Source: Clusia tigrina (lineage: Eukaryota > Arthropoda > Insecta > Diptera > Clusiidae). From it: 64,000 nucleotides of DNA. Numbering within the stretch: position 1 is the first letter of the stretch; the number at the start of each line of letters is the position of its first letter. Location: assembly GCA_920105625.2 (NCBI GenBank), contig OV050030.1, positions 168,947,315-169,011,314 of the forward strand. The letters are read 5' to 3'. Shown here in pieces: positions 10,985 to 23,239 of this stretch. Position numbers and translations under genes: made by a program. Below the pieces are notes generated by a model. The model was not told where the DNA came from. It ran no database searches and saw only the letters and a list, made by a program, of their open reading frames with translations.

Positions 10985-11154
10985 ATTTATCACAGTATTT
11001 TAGCCGATCATTATTACCGACAATTTAACAGACATGGCGAACTTAATAAGAGAAATCAATTGGATATATTATTGGATTTATGAAATGCACAAAATTGTTT
11101 ACTGTGCAACAAAAAATCTTGGAAAATTCTCCACTAGAAGATAGTTGCAGATAG

Positions 11155-11513
11155 GGATGCTGCGTGTCAAAACAAGGCTACCTGCGTATACCTTGAATCA
11201 CAGCACGAACTACTGAAAGACAATAAACACATTGCAGTTATTGTTAAAATTCTTTTATTAAGCAGGCATATATTTCAAAGGTGCCAGTATTATATATAAA
11301 TAACAATTAGTAATAAGACATCGTGTAAACTTTCAGGGTGTTATATTTCTGCATTCGAGTTGACTTCGGCAATAGACTATGCATTAGCAGCATTTGTATT
11401 CAGTAGGTTAGTTTATTAAGAAACTCATGAAGTAAGACATAATTTTAAATAGTATACATATAAGTTGGTGAGAAATAATTAATAAGGTGATTTTTATGTT
11501 TTTTTATTTACTC
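11155..11513 (+). repeat. Diverged gypsy-family LTR
   Basis: Starts about TGCTGCGTGTCAAAACAAGG after a purine-rich AGATAGGGA and shares blocks with the solo LTR at 20782-21230 (for example GTAAACTTTCAGGGTGTTA and GCATTCGAGTTGAC). The sequence TGGCAGCCAC at about 11514 may be a worn Ser-type primer site. Both ends are approximate. Confidence 0.5.
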
Positions 11514-11559
11514 TGGCAGCCACAAACGTCTTTATGCAAAGTTAAGGTCTTTATAGACC

Positions 11560-13053
11560 GAAGTAACATCTTTCACCGAAAAACTTTATGAGCAATTGGA
11601 AGCAGCAACGAGCAAAAGTGAAGCCCAGGTACTGTGGAGATTAACTAGGGACAGTGGAATCTTGTCGCCATTTGAAGCGGCAGTTCAAGCAATATCGACT
11701 ATTTAGAACCGAACGGAAGATAAATTTTTCAAGGCCTTCAAGGATACGGATGCCTTGAAGGCAAACACGGAATATCTCAAGAATAAAACTAAGGAGCTTT
11801 CTAAGCAACTGCTGAATACCGTAGAGACAACATCGTATTTTCAGAGGAAAAATCAAGAGCTCAGGAGGATCAGGATAAATGTTAAGACAGGCACAATAAG
11901 GGTAAGATCAGCATCAACTTCCCAAATACATACACAAACAGTAGTAGCGTTGCCACCAGAAGAGCGATAGCCGGAGTACATATCACCCGAAAGAACACAT
12001 CCGCTTACTAAACCGAAAATTGTTCTGGGTGTTCAACCAGTATTTTTGTCTGGAGATACTGAAGACCTTTATCTTCTGAAAGACCGGAATTTGAGCAGAC
12101 TTCTGCTGGAAGAGAAGTAGCAGGGTGCCAATTCGGCAATCACTGAATCTCCCGCACGAGAAGAACATAGGATACCAATTGACTTGCATCCATCCTTTCT
12201 CACGACCCTTCTAGACCGGAAGGAAGGAGGTGTGGAAATAGGCCCAGGAATTAACGACACCCAAGAAGCAACACTGAATAATATATTCGAAGTTTGTACG
12301 ATGGGAATACTGGAGGTTGCTCTTACGGTGGAAAATTTAATGTTCTCAGTGGTCGAGATGTATGACCTGAGAACTGAGATCAGGCGCTTCAAAGATGGTT
12401 GTGAGCTTGCAGTGCAAAGTCTCGCAGGGGCAGACGGGGAATACTTAATAAAGTTCATTAGATAAAGGACCACAGGGATACATTTGATTTACTAGCGCAT
12501 AGGTCAGTAAGCACCCTGTCGGATTGTGTGCACTTTTAGACAGAATACATCTGAAACAGAAATCTTATAGCACGCTCATAAAAGAGATCCGGTGAGGACC
12601 TGAGAAATTCGGGATGAAGGCTTAGATCTTTGGGGAATGCTGCTGAGGCGGGAGCCAACGGGCAGTTCCCAGAAAACATTGCAGCATACAAGGTTCAAGT
12701 GGAACAGACTATGATTTCTGTATTCAAGGCAGACCTAATAAATAGGGACTTAGCGAATTAATATAAAGCAGAGAAGTATGGCAGAGTTAGTGGAAGCGGT
12801 GTCTTCCGCTGAAGCAGCAATTCAAAAGCGAACGACGACAGGTGGAATCTGCTGGACTAACACGCCTACAGAGTCAGATGCGGTACATCAACGGAACACA
12901 CGAGATGTCGGTAGATGTGGGCCATTTTCCGCAACAGAAGGTCCAAGGGTTCTCGGTCGAAACATTCCAACAAAGAAACCCATTTGCTCATTCTACAGTA
13001 AGCCAGATCATATAAGGGATGAGAGCTTTACACGCAAAAACAGGCGCTACTGA
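11560..13053 (+). pseudogene. Degenerate gag of the gypsy-like element
   Basis: Pieces: about 11.58 kb EQLEAATSKSEAQVLWRLTR (matching the gag at 139-684), 11755-11970, 12184-12465 (helical, MGILEVALTVENLMFS), and 12778-13053 ending in CSFYSKPDHIRDESF, a zinc knuckle that has lost Cys residues. Several stops separate the pieces. Non-functional. Confidence 0.6.
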
Positions 13054-14289
13054 ATTAAATGCCAAACATGTGGTCATGAGGCAAAGCAACAGTGCATGGG
13101 GTGCACAGAGTGCGATCCAAGTATGACATAGCAAGCGACGAGGCCCTCGGATCCGCCCAGAGGGAGAGAAGGCGGGAGTAATTTCAGCAAAACTAGAATT
13201 AATTCCACGAAATAAATTAGCCAAGGAAGGAATTTCGTCAACACTGGGGTAGTCAGTAGCGTTCAAATTTGAATTCCAGAAGTGAAGCGAGGATGAGAAA
13301 CACCATACATGGGTTGCACTGATTTTCATGTGGGCGAATGGGACATCGAGCAGCAGAGTGCAGGCAAAGACAATCCCAACAAAGGGACCAGATAAACTTG
13401 CAGCTCCCCATTAAATTCCAATAGACTGGAAGCCAAGAAGAAAAAATAAATAGTGGGTCGAAATTTGCAAAGAGTATGAATCGCGTGTCAAGCGATGTAG
13501 GGGCAATGACCGAAGAAAAAGTGGAGCATGAGACACTCCAGAATATTCTTCTTGATTGCGTTTCGATTTTATTTATAGTGGTAGTTCTTCTACCAAGGTT
13601 TCGATAAAAGTAGGAAGTATACACTGGTAGCCGTAAAAGCAGTATGGGACTACAATAATAAGATAACTAGGCTAGAACGTAATGAGTATAGGTATATAAG
13701 GTAGAACTAGAACTCATGGTGGCAGAATATCAGAATGAGGGAACAGATACGCATCCGTTTTAGGAACAAGAATGCGTTGTTTCGTGGTTTGTAGAAGAGT
13801 CGAGGGGTTCCTCGAGATACCCTGTAAGGAGGCAGCTAGTGGAAACCTAGTGTTCCTGGTAGACTCACCAGTCTCGTTAAATATAGTGTTCTACGAAAAG
13901 AATTGTCAACTGATGCAACGAGTATGAAGACCCTCCACAAGCAGCAGCTAGCAGAAGGTGTATACATGGGACAATGTACGTTGACAAGTACGCTTGCATA
14001 CTAAATGCATCAGAAGAGGACTAAGGATTTTAGGGAACAGTATACTAGTTATGATAATTTTAAGGAACCGAATGTTGGGTCGGTTAGCGTGATTAAGTAG
14101 ATGGATATAAGAAAAATGATGAAAGAGTACTAGAATCATTGACGTTAGACCCAACAGTAAATTCGGAGGAGAAATCATCTATTGAAGCCATCTGTACGTC
14201 GTTCCATGACATATTTCTGCACGACGGAGACCAGCTAACATACATACAATAAATAAAACATGAATACAGAATACCGCTGGCACACAAGG

Positions 14290-15834
14290 AAGAAGTGAAT
14301 AGACAAATTCAGGAGATGTTAAAGGATTACTTAATTTCACCAAGTATATCGCCTTGGAATTCACCAATTATTTTCGTGCCTAAGAAGGGGGTGCTCAGTG
14401 TCAGAAGAAGTGGAGAATGTCGTTGATTTCAAAAAATTGAACGACGCCTCTATCAAGCAGGTGTTCCCGATCCCAAGGATAGAAGAAATCCTGGATCAAT
14501 AGGGGCATAGTCGATACTCTTCTACACTTGATTTAGTAAGTGGCTATCACGTACTGGTGGATACCCAGGAAAAGCAGAAAACAGCGTTAAGTACCGGTAT
14601 GTGGCACTATGAGTTCAATAGGATGCCGTTTCGATTAAAAGGAGCACCGGCAACCTTCCAGCGGCTAATTAACCATGTGCTAACCGGTTTACGAGGGATA
14701 TGTCTTTTTCTGTATCTCGATGATATTTGAATCTATGGATAGAACTTGCTGGAGCATTCGCAAAGTTTGTGCAAAAACGAGAACACAATTTGAAATTGAA
14801 CAGGGAGAAGCGTAAATTTTTTGCGGAGATGCAGGTGCATTGCCAGATCCTCAGAAGGTAGAATGCGTAAAGAATATAGGAATGCCGAGATAATAAGTGC
14901 AAGCATCCCTAGGACTAGTGAACAATTATATAAACTTCGCAGAAGAAAGCAAAGTTTTAATGGACAAAGAGCTGCCAATATCATTCAAAAAGCTAAAAGA
15001 AATAATGAGCTCACATCCGATTTCGGCGTACGCCGCTTTTGAACAAACTTTTTTGTTGACCACCGATGCTATTAACGAAGCATGGGGAACAGTGCGTAGC
15101 AGGGGAAGTCTGGCATAACCATCAATTAGCATTCGCCAGTATTGCGGTCAGTGATAGGGAGAAAAGGTATTCTACAATAGAATAGGAATTCCTAGCCTAA
15201 TAGCCTAACTGTGGGCTATGGAAAATATCCGTTGGGGCCGCGTTTTAGAATCTACACCGATCCAAAGCCACTGGAGCGGATAGCAAATTTGAAGGATCAT
15301 ACCTCTAAGTTCAGACACAAGTTGTCTGAGTGTAATTTTGAAATCACATACAAACCTCGGATGAAAAATCAGAATGCAGATCCGCTTACCAGAGTGCCAC
15401 AAACAAGAGATATGGGTAGATCAAACCAGAGCAAAGCCAAAGGCCGACAGGGAGAAGGCACATGTCAAACGGTCAGTAAACGACGCAACGGCGACAGAAG
15501 TGAAAGAAATGTAATGACGAAACAGAAAACAGCCAGCCGACAGAGTAGAGTTGCTGGAGAATTATAAAGATATTCAATGGGTACTGAAAGGTTTCCAGGA
15601 ATCACCCCTAGGTGGTCACCAGGCGCTTGGAAAACCTACGAGAGAATCAGACGAGTATACGCCTGAAAAGGCATACTCAGAGACATAAAAAAATATGTGA
15701 GGAATTGTTCAAAATGTTCTGTCAACAAAAGTTCCAAGTTAACAAAGTTATCAATGGTGTTCACGGATACACCGAAACAACCGTTTGACAAAATCGACAT
15801 GGATATTGTAAGCATTTTACCTGAGACAGTTACG
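14290..15834 (+). pseudogene. Degenerate pol: reverse transcriptase, RNase H, integrase start
   Basis: RT is recognised by SPWNSPIIFVPKKG, then FNRMPFRLKGAPATFQRLIN and FLYLDDI (14.32-14.73 kb), the gypsy-type thumb and catalytic region. RNase H follows as PISAYAAFEQTFLLTTDAI (about 15.02 kb) and YTDPKPLERIANLKDHTSKF with ITYKPRMKNQNADPLTRV (15.25-15.4 kb). Integrase begins with LGGHQALG and a Cys pair near 15.7 kb and is cut at 15834. Multiple in-frame stops. Confidence 0.75.
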
Positions 15835-16052
15835 GTATTTAGGTAAAATGCGACCGACTTTATTCATTGCTCCATTTCAACTGTCCTTATTCTTCACAGT
15901 TTTTAGTAAAAAAGCGATTTACCGTTACAATCAAAAATGCATTGTAAATTAAAAGTTTTCGTACTTTTAATTTACAGTGTGTCAACAAGGTTTTCGTACT
16001 TCAAAAAGAACTTAATTTCTTAACATTCTGAACTTGGTTTTTAATACGCAAC
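15835..16052 (-). repeat. BEL/Pao 3' LTR
   Basis: GTATTTAGGTAAAATGCGAC through TAATACGCAAC, matching 22132-22331. It contains an extra ~16 bp (TTTTTAGTAAAAAAGC) absent from the other copy. The integrase frame runs into it, ending at 16012. Confidence 0.85.
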
Positions 16053-17993
16053 GTGCCGGCGCCCTTGATGTGTCTGCAGACATATCAACCGACTTTATCC
16101 GCAGCCGTGCAACCTTGTGTATCGCGCGCCGAATGTTTCCATTTCTGGTCTTTATGTCGATTACGCGCACTTGACCTGCTGCATCTGCTACGGTTTTCGT
16201 TACTCTTCCAAGTAGCCACACTTTTGGCGGTAAGTTGTCTTCTGACACCAACACTAAGTCTCCTGCTGCCACGTTGCGCCTTTTCGCAGTCCACTTCGCT
16301 TTTCGCTGCAACTCATGCAAATACTCTGATGACCACCTCCGCCAAAAGTGTTGTTTTATGGCCGGCCGCATCCAGCGGTTGAGAAGCGAAATATTTTTGT
16401 TGTCGACAGTAGGCTCCGTAATGCCAATAAGAGGCCCACCTGTCTGGAATTTCGCTGGTGTTATCACTGCTTCGTAGTTGGGATTAGTCGAAATCGTTGT
16501 TAATGGGCGCGATTTTAGTATTGCCTTGATTTCTGTAACCACTGTGCACAGTTCCTCTAAAGTCAGAAATGACTCGCCTAATATGCGGGTCAAATGGTAT
16601 TTGACAGATTTTACCGCCCCCTTCCACAGTCCACCAGAGTGGGGGAACCGCGCTGGTATGTGACGGAAGTCGATGTTGCTGGTGACACAAAACTGTAATA
16701 TTTCGCCTTGCAACTGCTGCTCTTGAAAGTTTTCCCTGAACTCTTTCAGCTCACGGCGAGCACCCACAAAATTGGTGCCGTTGTCGCAGAACAGCTGTGT
16801 GCACAATCCTCGGCGTGCGACAAACCGCTTGAGTGCTGTGATAAACGCCTTGGCCGAGAAGTCAGAGACCACCTCCATATGAACCGCCTTAGTTGCGAAA
16901 CATATGAATACTGTGATGTAGCTTTTTGTGACGCATACTCCCCTAAGCGTGTACGTAGTTATAACAGGGCCACTGTAGTCTACCCCACTCGTCGTAAATG
17001 GCCTGGCCACGTTCACTCGTTCAGTGGGCAATTTCCCATAATTTGTTGCTTCAGACGCGGGCGGCATCGAAAACACCGCAAGCATTTCGTCGTCACCAAT
17101 CGTACCACTTTGCTTACATACACGATCCAAAATTGCTGTGGCATCAAAGCTTGCGAGCCCAAATGCATATGTTTCTCATGCACATATCGCACATAACAAC
17201 GAACGAAGTTACTATTGCCAGGTAGCAAAATAATATGTTTTTCATCATACGGCAAGCTTGCATTCTGTAAACGGCCTCCTACTCGGAGAATGTCGATGCC
17301 ATGGCAACTTTGGATGAAAACACTCAAGCCCTTCACCTTGCTTGACGAGTGCACTTCGCCCTTTCTTTGTAGCTCCCTGTACTTTTTGCCGAAGTAGTGT
17401 TGCTGCAAGCAATATACAATTCGAATTAACGCATCCTCTTGCATTGAGGTGCTCAGCGTCGGTATCTCTCCTTGCACACCCTTTATTTGCCGCAAAAGGC
17501 AGAGAAACAGTGCTACTCCTTTTAGAGTTTTTTCCAATTCACTTCGCCTCTCTAACCAACCAAAAATATGGTTATCTTGCTCCGCAGCAATCAACGTTGT
17601 GGTCTGCTTGCGCCGTTCATCAATGACTTCAGCTGACTTTTTGCATACCTTATTGGATGACCACTGATCACAAGACTTCCTTAGGAACGATGGACCTGAG
17701 AACCAGAAAAAGTTTAGTAATTCGTCAACATACGCACCTCTGAATATGATGTCTGCAGGATTTTGTCGAGAAAGAACATGTCTCCAAATTGCTGAATTAG
17801 TTGCCTCCTGGATCAAGGCAACCCTGTCGGCAACGAAAGATGTCCAAGTCGATGGATGCGCTCTCAGCCACTCGAGCACAATCTCCAAGTCACTCCCCAG
17901 ATACAGCGCATCAGGTTGAATCGCAAAATTCGCTTGTGTCTTTTCCACCAATATAGACAGCAGATGAGCTATCCTCAGCTCCAATCTAGGCAA
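16012..17993 (-). pseudogene. BEL/Pao pol, C-terminal half: RNase H and integrase
   Basis: Frame 17993-17013 starts MPRLELRIAHLLSILVEKTQ, the BEL RNase H region, with ADIIFRGAYVDEL (normally SRG) and then an HHCC-type integrase zinc finger around HEKHMHLGSQALMPQQFW and CLRCFRC. Frame 17130-16012 is the integrase core and tail: TSGVDYSGPV, FICFATKAVHMEVVSDFSAK, LFCDNGTNFVGARREL and PHSGGLWKGAVKSVKYHL supply the D,D,E residues. The basic C-terminus ends in the LTR. The two frames overlap out of phase near 17.05-17.13 kb, so one frameshift separates them. The core integrase part is otherwise clean. Confidence 0.85.
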
Positions 17994-18207
17994 TGATTTT
18001 GTTTTGGGCGCAACTCTTGATTTTGCACGTAGAGGCAGCAGCCGTAGGCCCGCTCTGATGCATCAACGAACCCTTGCATTTCTACTCTTGCGACGTCTTT
18101 TGCTTTTAAAATATAACGTGGAACCTTGACCTCTTGCATCGCTTTCAACTTGTTACGAAACTAAGTCAATTGACTGTGATACTGCATGGATAATGATTCA
18201 TCTCAAG

Positions 18208-19950
18208 CTACCTTCTGAAGCCATAAGTCTTGCAAAAAAAAAACTTCGCCTTTACCACGACCGGATTCACTTGTCCAAGGGGATCAAACAATGCCAACAT
18301 TTCCGACAATACAACCCTTTTGGTTATGGATTTGGAGGAGGATATATCTGTCCAAACATACCTGAACAAGTCCGATGCTGGTTTCCAAATAATACCAAGC
18401 GTTTTGATGATTTCGGCATCGCTAACACGCAGCGTCTTTTCTTTTTTGGCTTCTGGCACCTGCCGCAGGAAACTGTTGTTGTTTGATTGCCACTTGCGTC
18501 GTGTAAAATTTGCGAAGTTTGTGAGCGTTGACACGCCCCCGTAGATTTCGAATAACTTTTCTTCGGTGTCAGCTCCACTAATGAAATCATCTATATAAAA
18601 ATCGGACTGCACTTTCTGCGATGCCAGTGGTAACCTATTAGCATTATCTTCGCCCAACTTCTTTAGGCAGCGTGTGGCTAGGTATGGAGCTGCTGTAGTT
18701 CCATATGTGATCGTGAGCAGCCGGTACGCTTCCAGTTTCTCCTCACTAGATCGTCTCCACAAAATTGCTTGATAGTTTGTGTGTTCATCCGTAACCCACG
18801 CCTGACGATACATTTTCGTCACGTCGGCAGCTAACGCAAATCAATAACATCGAAAGCGTAGCACGATGGACAGCAAGTCATCTTGCACTATAGGCCCTTT
18901 CATCATCACGTCGTTCAGAGATAAGCCGCTACTAGTTTTACAGATGCAATCGAAGACTACCCGGAGCTTAGTACTAGTAGACTCCGGACGAAGCACATGT
19001 TGATGCGGCAAAAAATACTTCAGCTTTCCAACATCCAATGTTTCCACTTTCTCATATGTCCTAGCCGCAAATATTCGTCCATGAACTCCGTATATGCTTT
19101 TTTCGTTAATTGATCTTTATTGAGGCGTCTCTCTAATACTAGAAAGCACCGTTCACATGCATGAAAAGACTCGCCTATTTCCTTGGCATTATGTTTGAAC
19201 GGAATTTTTACAACGAATTTACCACTGTCATCTCTAGTCACGCTGCTTTGAAATATGCGCGCGCACTCTGCTTCTTCGTCGGTAAGAAAAGTTGATTTGT
19301 TATAAATTTTCTCCAGCTCCCAGAAACGCTCTACCAAAGTATTAAGCTCATCCTGTCTCTCGTCTACTCGTACTAGATCGCTCACTAAACTTTGAGCTGT
19401 CACATGACCATCTTCGTTCATTTTCGTTCCGCCTGATACAATCCATCCCAGTGTTGTTTTCTGCAATCTTGTGAAACCCTCGCACAGCTTTATTTGTCCC
19501 ACAGGTAGTAAGACCAAAAATACTTCTGCGCCTAGCAAAACGTCCACTCGCGCTGGAATTTGAATCCTACATCTGCTAGCTTCACGTTTTTTGGTATTTT
19601 CGAAGCTGATATATCCACAAATTTATCAGGCTTCCTTCCTGTTATTTTAGGCAAATGTAAAATTGTAGCGCTATCTCAAAGTCACTAAGGTGCGACTTTA
19701 TCGTTGATTGTACCTTCTTCGATATGTTCATGCCGACACCATTTACACCATTGAACTCCATTGAGCACGCTGCTTTCGGCAATCTCAACGCCTGCGTCAC
19801 GTAATCGCATATCAGATTTATTTGCGACGAGGAATCTAAAAGTGCGCGCGCAGAGTGGGATCGATCACATGCATCTTTCACCAGTATGACAGCAGTCTCC
19901 AGGAAAACCTCCCCTACAGAAGAGGTCTTTGTGCTCATTTGCAACGCCAC
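18208..19950 (-). pseudogene. BEL/Pao protease and reverse transcriptase
   Basis: 19950-19642 is the aspartic protease: RALLDSSSQINLI, where DSGSQ is usual, so Gly is replaced by Ser. 19547-19020 is the connector and RT start (VLLGAEVFLVLLPVGQIKL; TRLQKTTLGWIVSG). 19047-18841 gives YFLPHQHVLRPES and KLRVVFDC. 18822-18208 holds the palm with DFYIDDFISGAD as the catalytic box, and FDPLGQVNPVVVKAK, the BEL-specific region after the RT. A stop (18841) and frameshifts separate the frames. Confidence 0.85.
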
Positions 19951-20116
19951 CTTCTTTGTTGTTGAGTTGCCATCGCGCCATCTTCAGTATAACCTGACAC
20001 AGTAAATTGGCACTTTGCGCATTTCGGTGCTTTACATTGCCTGGACCAATGTCCTTTACTCAAAAGCAGAAGGCACAACTTAGATGTTCGTGCAGCTAAG
20101 TGGTGCTCCTCTTCAC

Positions 20117-21680
20117 TCAGCGTATGAATTTCGAGCAATTCACTACGTCATGTCTACCTTTGTGGCAAATGCTGCAAGACGTCTGCTCTATTGTCAGCGA
20201 CGTTGTTGTATTTCGCTTCACGAACGTACCGTTTGGCTTGGTTTTCCGTTGAACATTCCTCCCCGAATCCTGCTTTACATCGACTCGTACCGTCTTCGCT
20301 TCTCGTGCTTCCAAAGTTTGGCACCGCCGAGATAATACCACTGAACAATCTTCCCATGTAGACAACTTCGTATAGTAAACGGCTTCTTCCAAATTGGCTT
20401 GCGATTCGGTATCTAAAGTCTCCATCACCAGAAATATGATGAGAGCATTAGCCACATCTTCATAGTTCCCAAGCGAAAGCATCGCGCTCAAGCGCGCGTT
20501 GGTGGTGTCAATTACCTTACTTAATTCCGCAGCAGATCCTTTGGTTGTCTTTTGCAATTCGAAAAGTGCAGCGATGTGCTCTTCAAAAATAAGAGCTTTC
20601 TTATCGAAACACGACTGCTGCATCGCCTTCGGATAATTCTCATCCGTTTCATCGAAGTTTGCGATTGCTGATAGTGGTCTTGGACCCAAGCTCTCTTTGA
20701 GTATCAGAAACCGTTCGCAACGTTTCATCATGATGAACCATCTTATTGAATAACGCGATGAATTTAGGGAATTCAGCATATTGTTGGGGTCCTTGCTGCT
20801 CGTCGGGAGACGTCCTGTCTCGGTTCGCTGGGCGCGTAGCTGAAAACACTGAACCACTTTCCTAAATAAGCACTGCACTATTTTTGGTTTAAAATAACAA
20901 GCAACTTTATTCTTAATACAATTCTCAATTACAATACAAAAACTGACCTTTCTGGTGTTCCAGTTTCGCACATGTTAATTGGTGTCAGTTGGTCAAGCCA
21001 ACTGATCTACTTTACTGTACAAATGTCGACGGTGCATTCTAAATTCCAACGCCCTTCGTCGACTCGACTGCGGAACTGTAACACGCTAAAAGTTTACATA
21101 ATCTTTAATACATAAATTCTAGGTACTTACAATACTTGCACCCTAAAAATATGTGCTTTCTTAATAAATTTAATAGGAGCCGGTGCTGTGAGTCAACTAC
21201 TCGTAGTTAGCTTGATTCTAACTCACAACAATATTTTCCATCGAATTTGAGAATCTTAATTTCGCGCCGTAAGCGCGGTGGTGATGCCGCAAATGACGCC
21301 GTGTGTGACCTACTAATATCAGCTACAGATGTTCGTCTTTCTGGAATCAACGCCATTTTGGTTGATTTCGCACTCACATATAGCTCCTCCACATCACCAA
21401 TGAAAACAGCATTGGCAGACGTGTCTGCTTCTGGGCAAATTTTATCGATGCTTGCCTGCACGCTGAGAATCTGCTTGAAGTGGGCTTCCAAAATACCAAG
21501 CCGGCACTCCAACTCTTCTGCAAGCAGAGCAGCACCCTTTTTTGCCACCAAATTCCTAATTTGTGTTATACTCCCTTTATTCGACGCTCGCAGAGACTTT
21601 AGGTCCACGAGCTTTTGACCACACTTCATCGTAGCTGCCGCTTCAACTGCAATATCATCTTTCTCATCGTCAGAGGCCAT
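20117..21680 (-). pseudogene. BEL/Pao gag, split by a solo LTR
   Basis: ATG at 21680 (MASDDEKDDIAVEAAATM). The N-terminal coiled-coil part runs to KILKFDGKY at 21235, where the frame is broken by the 449-bp insertion. On the far side it resumes as AEFPKFIALFNKMVHHDETL, the conserved BEL gag core, then a frameshift near 20.71 kb, then SLGPRPLSAIANFDETDENY and FEEHIAALFELQK. It ends with zinc knuckles (CSICHKGRHDVVNC, then GHWSRQCKAPKC in the next frame at 20138-19935). Without the insertion the reading would be continuous at this point, which dates the LTR insertion after BEL integration. Confidence 0.85.
20778..21234 (-). mobile_element. Solo LTR (20782-21230) of the gypsy-like family with 4-bp target duplication
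   Basis: Minus strand starts TGTTGTGAGTTAGAATCAAG and ends CCCCAACA, 449 bp. ATAT flanks it at 20778-20781 and 21231-21234. Removing the LTR and one ATAT leaves the BEL gag codons contiguous. Solo LTRs arise by recombination between the two LTRs of a full element, leaving exactly this footprint. Confidence 0.92.
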
Positions 21681-22131
21681 ATTTTTTTTTCTTTTTCAAT
21701 TCGTTATGATTATCGAAAACTATTCTCCGTATAGAACTTATTCTTCTATGCTCTGTATTTTTCATTTAAATATCAAATTTTAAACCAGAGCTTTTGCAGC
21801 TGCTATAAACTCGTTCTGCTTCTGCGCTACTGACGCTACTGCAGGCTCGCACCGCTGCTGCGCCACTGGAACCAACAAAAAAAAACCGACGCCAACGTTG
21901 TTATACGCAATTTTTAAACCCGAACGAATTTTTTTTCAATTTTCTTCGAGAATCACTTGCTTATTAGTTAATTCCAAATTCTTTATATTTCTATTTGCTT
22001 CCACTGAAGCTTCACAAAATTTAATTCAATACAAATGTTAGAACGTAATTATTTTTGCGATCCCGCAATATAAAAAAAATTACTAATTAAGCAACAAATT
22101 ATTAGGAAAAAAAACTCTTTGAACTTTTTCA

Positions 22132-22331
22132 GTATTTAGGTAAAATGCGACCGACTTTATTCATTACTCCATTTCAACTGTCCTTATTCTTCACAGCGAT
22201 TGCCGTTACAATAAAAATACATTGTAAATTAAAAGTTTTCGTACCTTTAATTTACACTGTGTCAACAAGGTTTTCGTACTTCAAAAAGAACTTAATACTT
22301 AAAATTCTGAACTTGCTTTATAATACGCAAC
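22132..22331 (-). repeat. BEL/Pao 5' LTR
   Basis: Direct repeat of 15835-16052; minus strand starts near GTTGCGTATTA. The gag leader lies to its left (21681-22131), AT-rich with no obvious primer site. Confidence 0.85.
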
Positions 22332-22364
22332 ACATACAGTCAGCATATATACTCAGCGCGCTAA

Positions 22365-23105
22365 GAGTGGCCTGTTGACTTGCTGGCGAAGGAGATGCGC
22401 CGCCTTTATAAACAGAAAGCGAAACCCACAAACGTCGCCAAAGCAGTGGAAAGTGCCAGTACCATTGCGGAATGGTAACGCAGATGGAAGCAAACGGACA
22501 AAGGTAGATGGACCTTCAGTCTGATCCCATGCCTAACAACATGGGTAACAGGAAAGCATAGGGAACTAAACCATTATGTCACCCAGCTAATAAGTGGCCA
22601 CGGATGCTTTAAGCTGTACCTATTTGAGCGGAAGTTTGAGGAGGACCCGTACTGCCCGCACTGCCCGGGGATGCACAAGAACGCTCAACACGCGTTATTC
22701 TACTGCCAGCAATTTAAGGACGTTCGGGAGACACTGGGCATTGTCTTAGAGGAGCCGTCAACAATGGATAACCTCTGTGAGCACATATGCGATACGCTCA
22801 CTAAGTGGGAAGCAGTATGCTCGGCAGCGGCCTCCATTATGATTGGACTGCGAAAAGCAGAACTAGCGCGGTATGCTGAATGCAATAGCCAGCGCCATGC
22901 AGATGCGGAACTTGTGGTATATATGACTGACACATAGACAGACCTAATACTGACGTGTGAGCAGTAAATGCTCTAACGGCCTACCGACGTAAAACCTAAT
23001 CAGTGTCTCCGGGGGGAAACACCGTAATGACGAGATGAGGTTTTACCGGAGTTAGAGTCCCGCACTGACGGGGTTCTAACTTTAGATTTTCTCTTCCTCG
23101 TTAAG
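22365..23105 (+). pseudogene. R1-clade LINE, C-terminus of RT protein plus 3' untranslated region
   Basis: Plus strand reads VDLLAKEMRRLYKQKAKP, one stop (near 22.47 kb), then GRWTFSLIPCLTTWVTGKHR, ELNHYVTQLISGHGCFKLYL and CPHCPGMHKNAQHALFYC, the conserved GHG and CCHC-type C-terminal zinc region of R1-like proteins. The frame 22671-22937 closes at TAG. A GC-richer 3' untranslated stretch follows, ending at TTAAGTATTAAAAAAACCC (about 23105). 5' truncated, as LINE copies usually are. The same family C-terminus appears unfinished at the right edge of the window. Confidence 0.85.
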
Positions 23106-23239
23106 TATTAAAAAAACCCATCCACTATAGACTGATAGTTGGTGGCATCTACTTTTCTGCAATACTTTTTTTACTGCAGAATTCCATACCATACTAATTT
23201 AAGAGATTTTGAATGTATTGATGAAGACACAAAGTAACC

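Larger units (their letters stand above)
10985..15834 (+). mobile_element. Degenerate gypsy-like element, plus strand, cut by the BEL/Pao element
   Basis: Order on the plus strand: 3'-end-like sequence and purine tract (to 11154), diverged LTR (about 11155-11513), gag (11.56-12.47 kb), zinc-knuckle trace (about 12.98-13.05 kb), reverse transcriptase (14.3-14.8 kb), RNase H (15.0-15.4 kb), integrase zinc-finger region (15.55-15.83 kb). Stops and shifts occur throughout. It ends in the integrase region at the left LTR of the BEL/Pao element; the rest of the integrase and a 3' LTR are not found on the other side. The purine tract on the left of the LTR means either a tandem copy sharing one LTR or a nested remnant. 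Confidence 0.75.
15835..22331 (-). mobile_element. BEL/Pao LTR retrotransposon, near complete
   Basis: Two ~200-218-bp direct repeats bound gag and pol read from the minus strand: gag (21680-20117, interrupted by a solo LTR), protease (about 19950-19642), RT (about 19547-18208), RNase H and integrase (17993-16012). The fused Gag-Pol layout, the peptidase, the YIDD-type RT and the integrase are BEL/Pao features. Several frameshifts and stops. The left flank is gypsy integrase and the right flank is an R1 LINE; no convincing target duplication was found, so one side is probably rearranged. Confidence 0.85.

Noticed and set aside
17342..17667. Plus-strand frames across the BEL pol
   Set aside because: Shadows of the minus-strand RNase H and integrase frames.
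15830..22337. Target-site duplication of the BEL/Pao element
   Set aside because: The flanks (gypsy integrase on the left, R1 LINE on the right) share no 4-5-bp match at the proposed ends.
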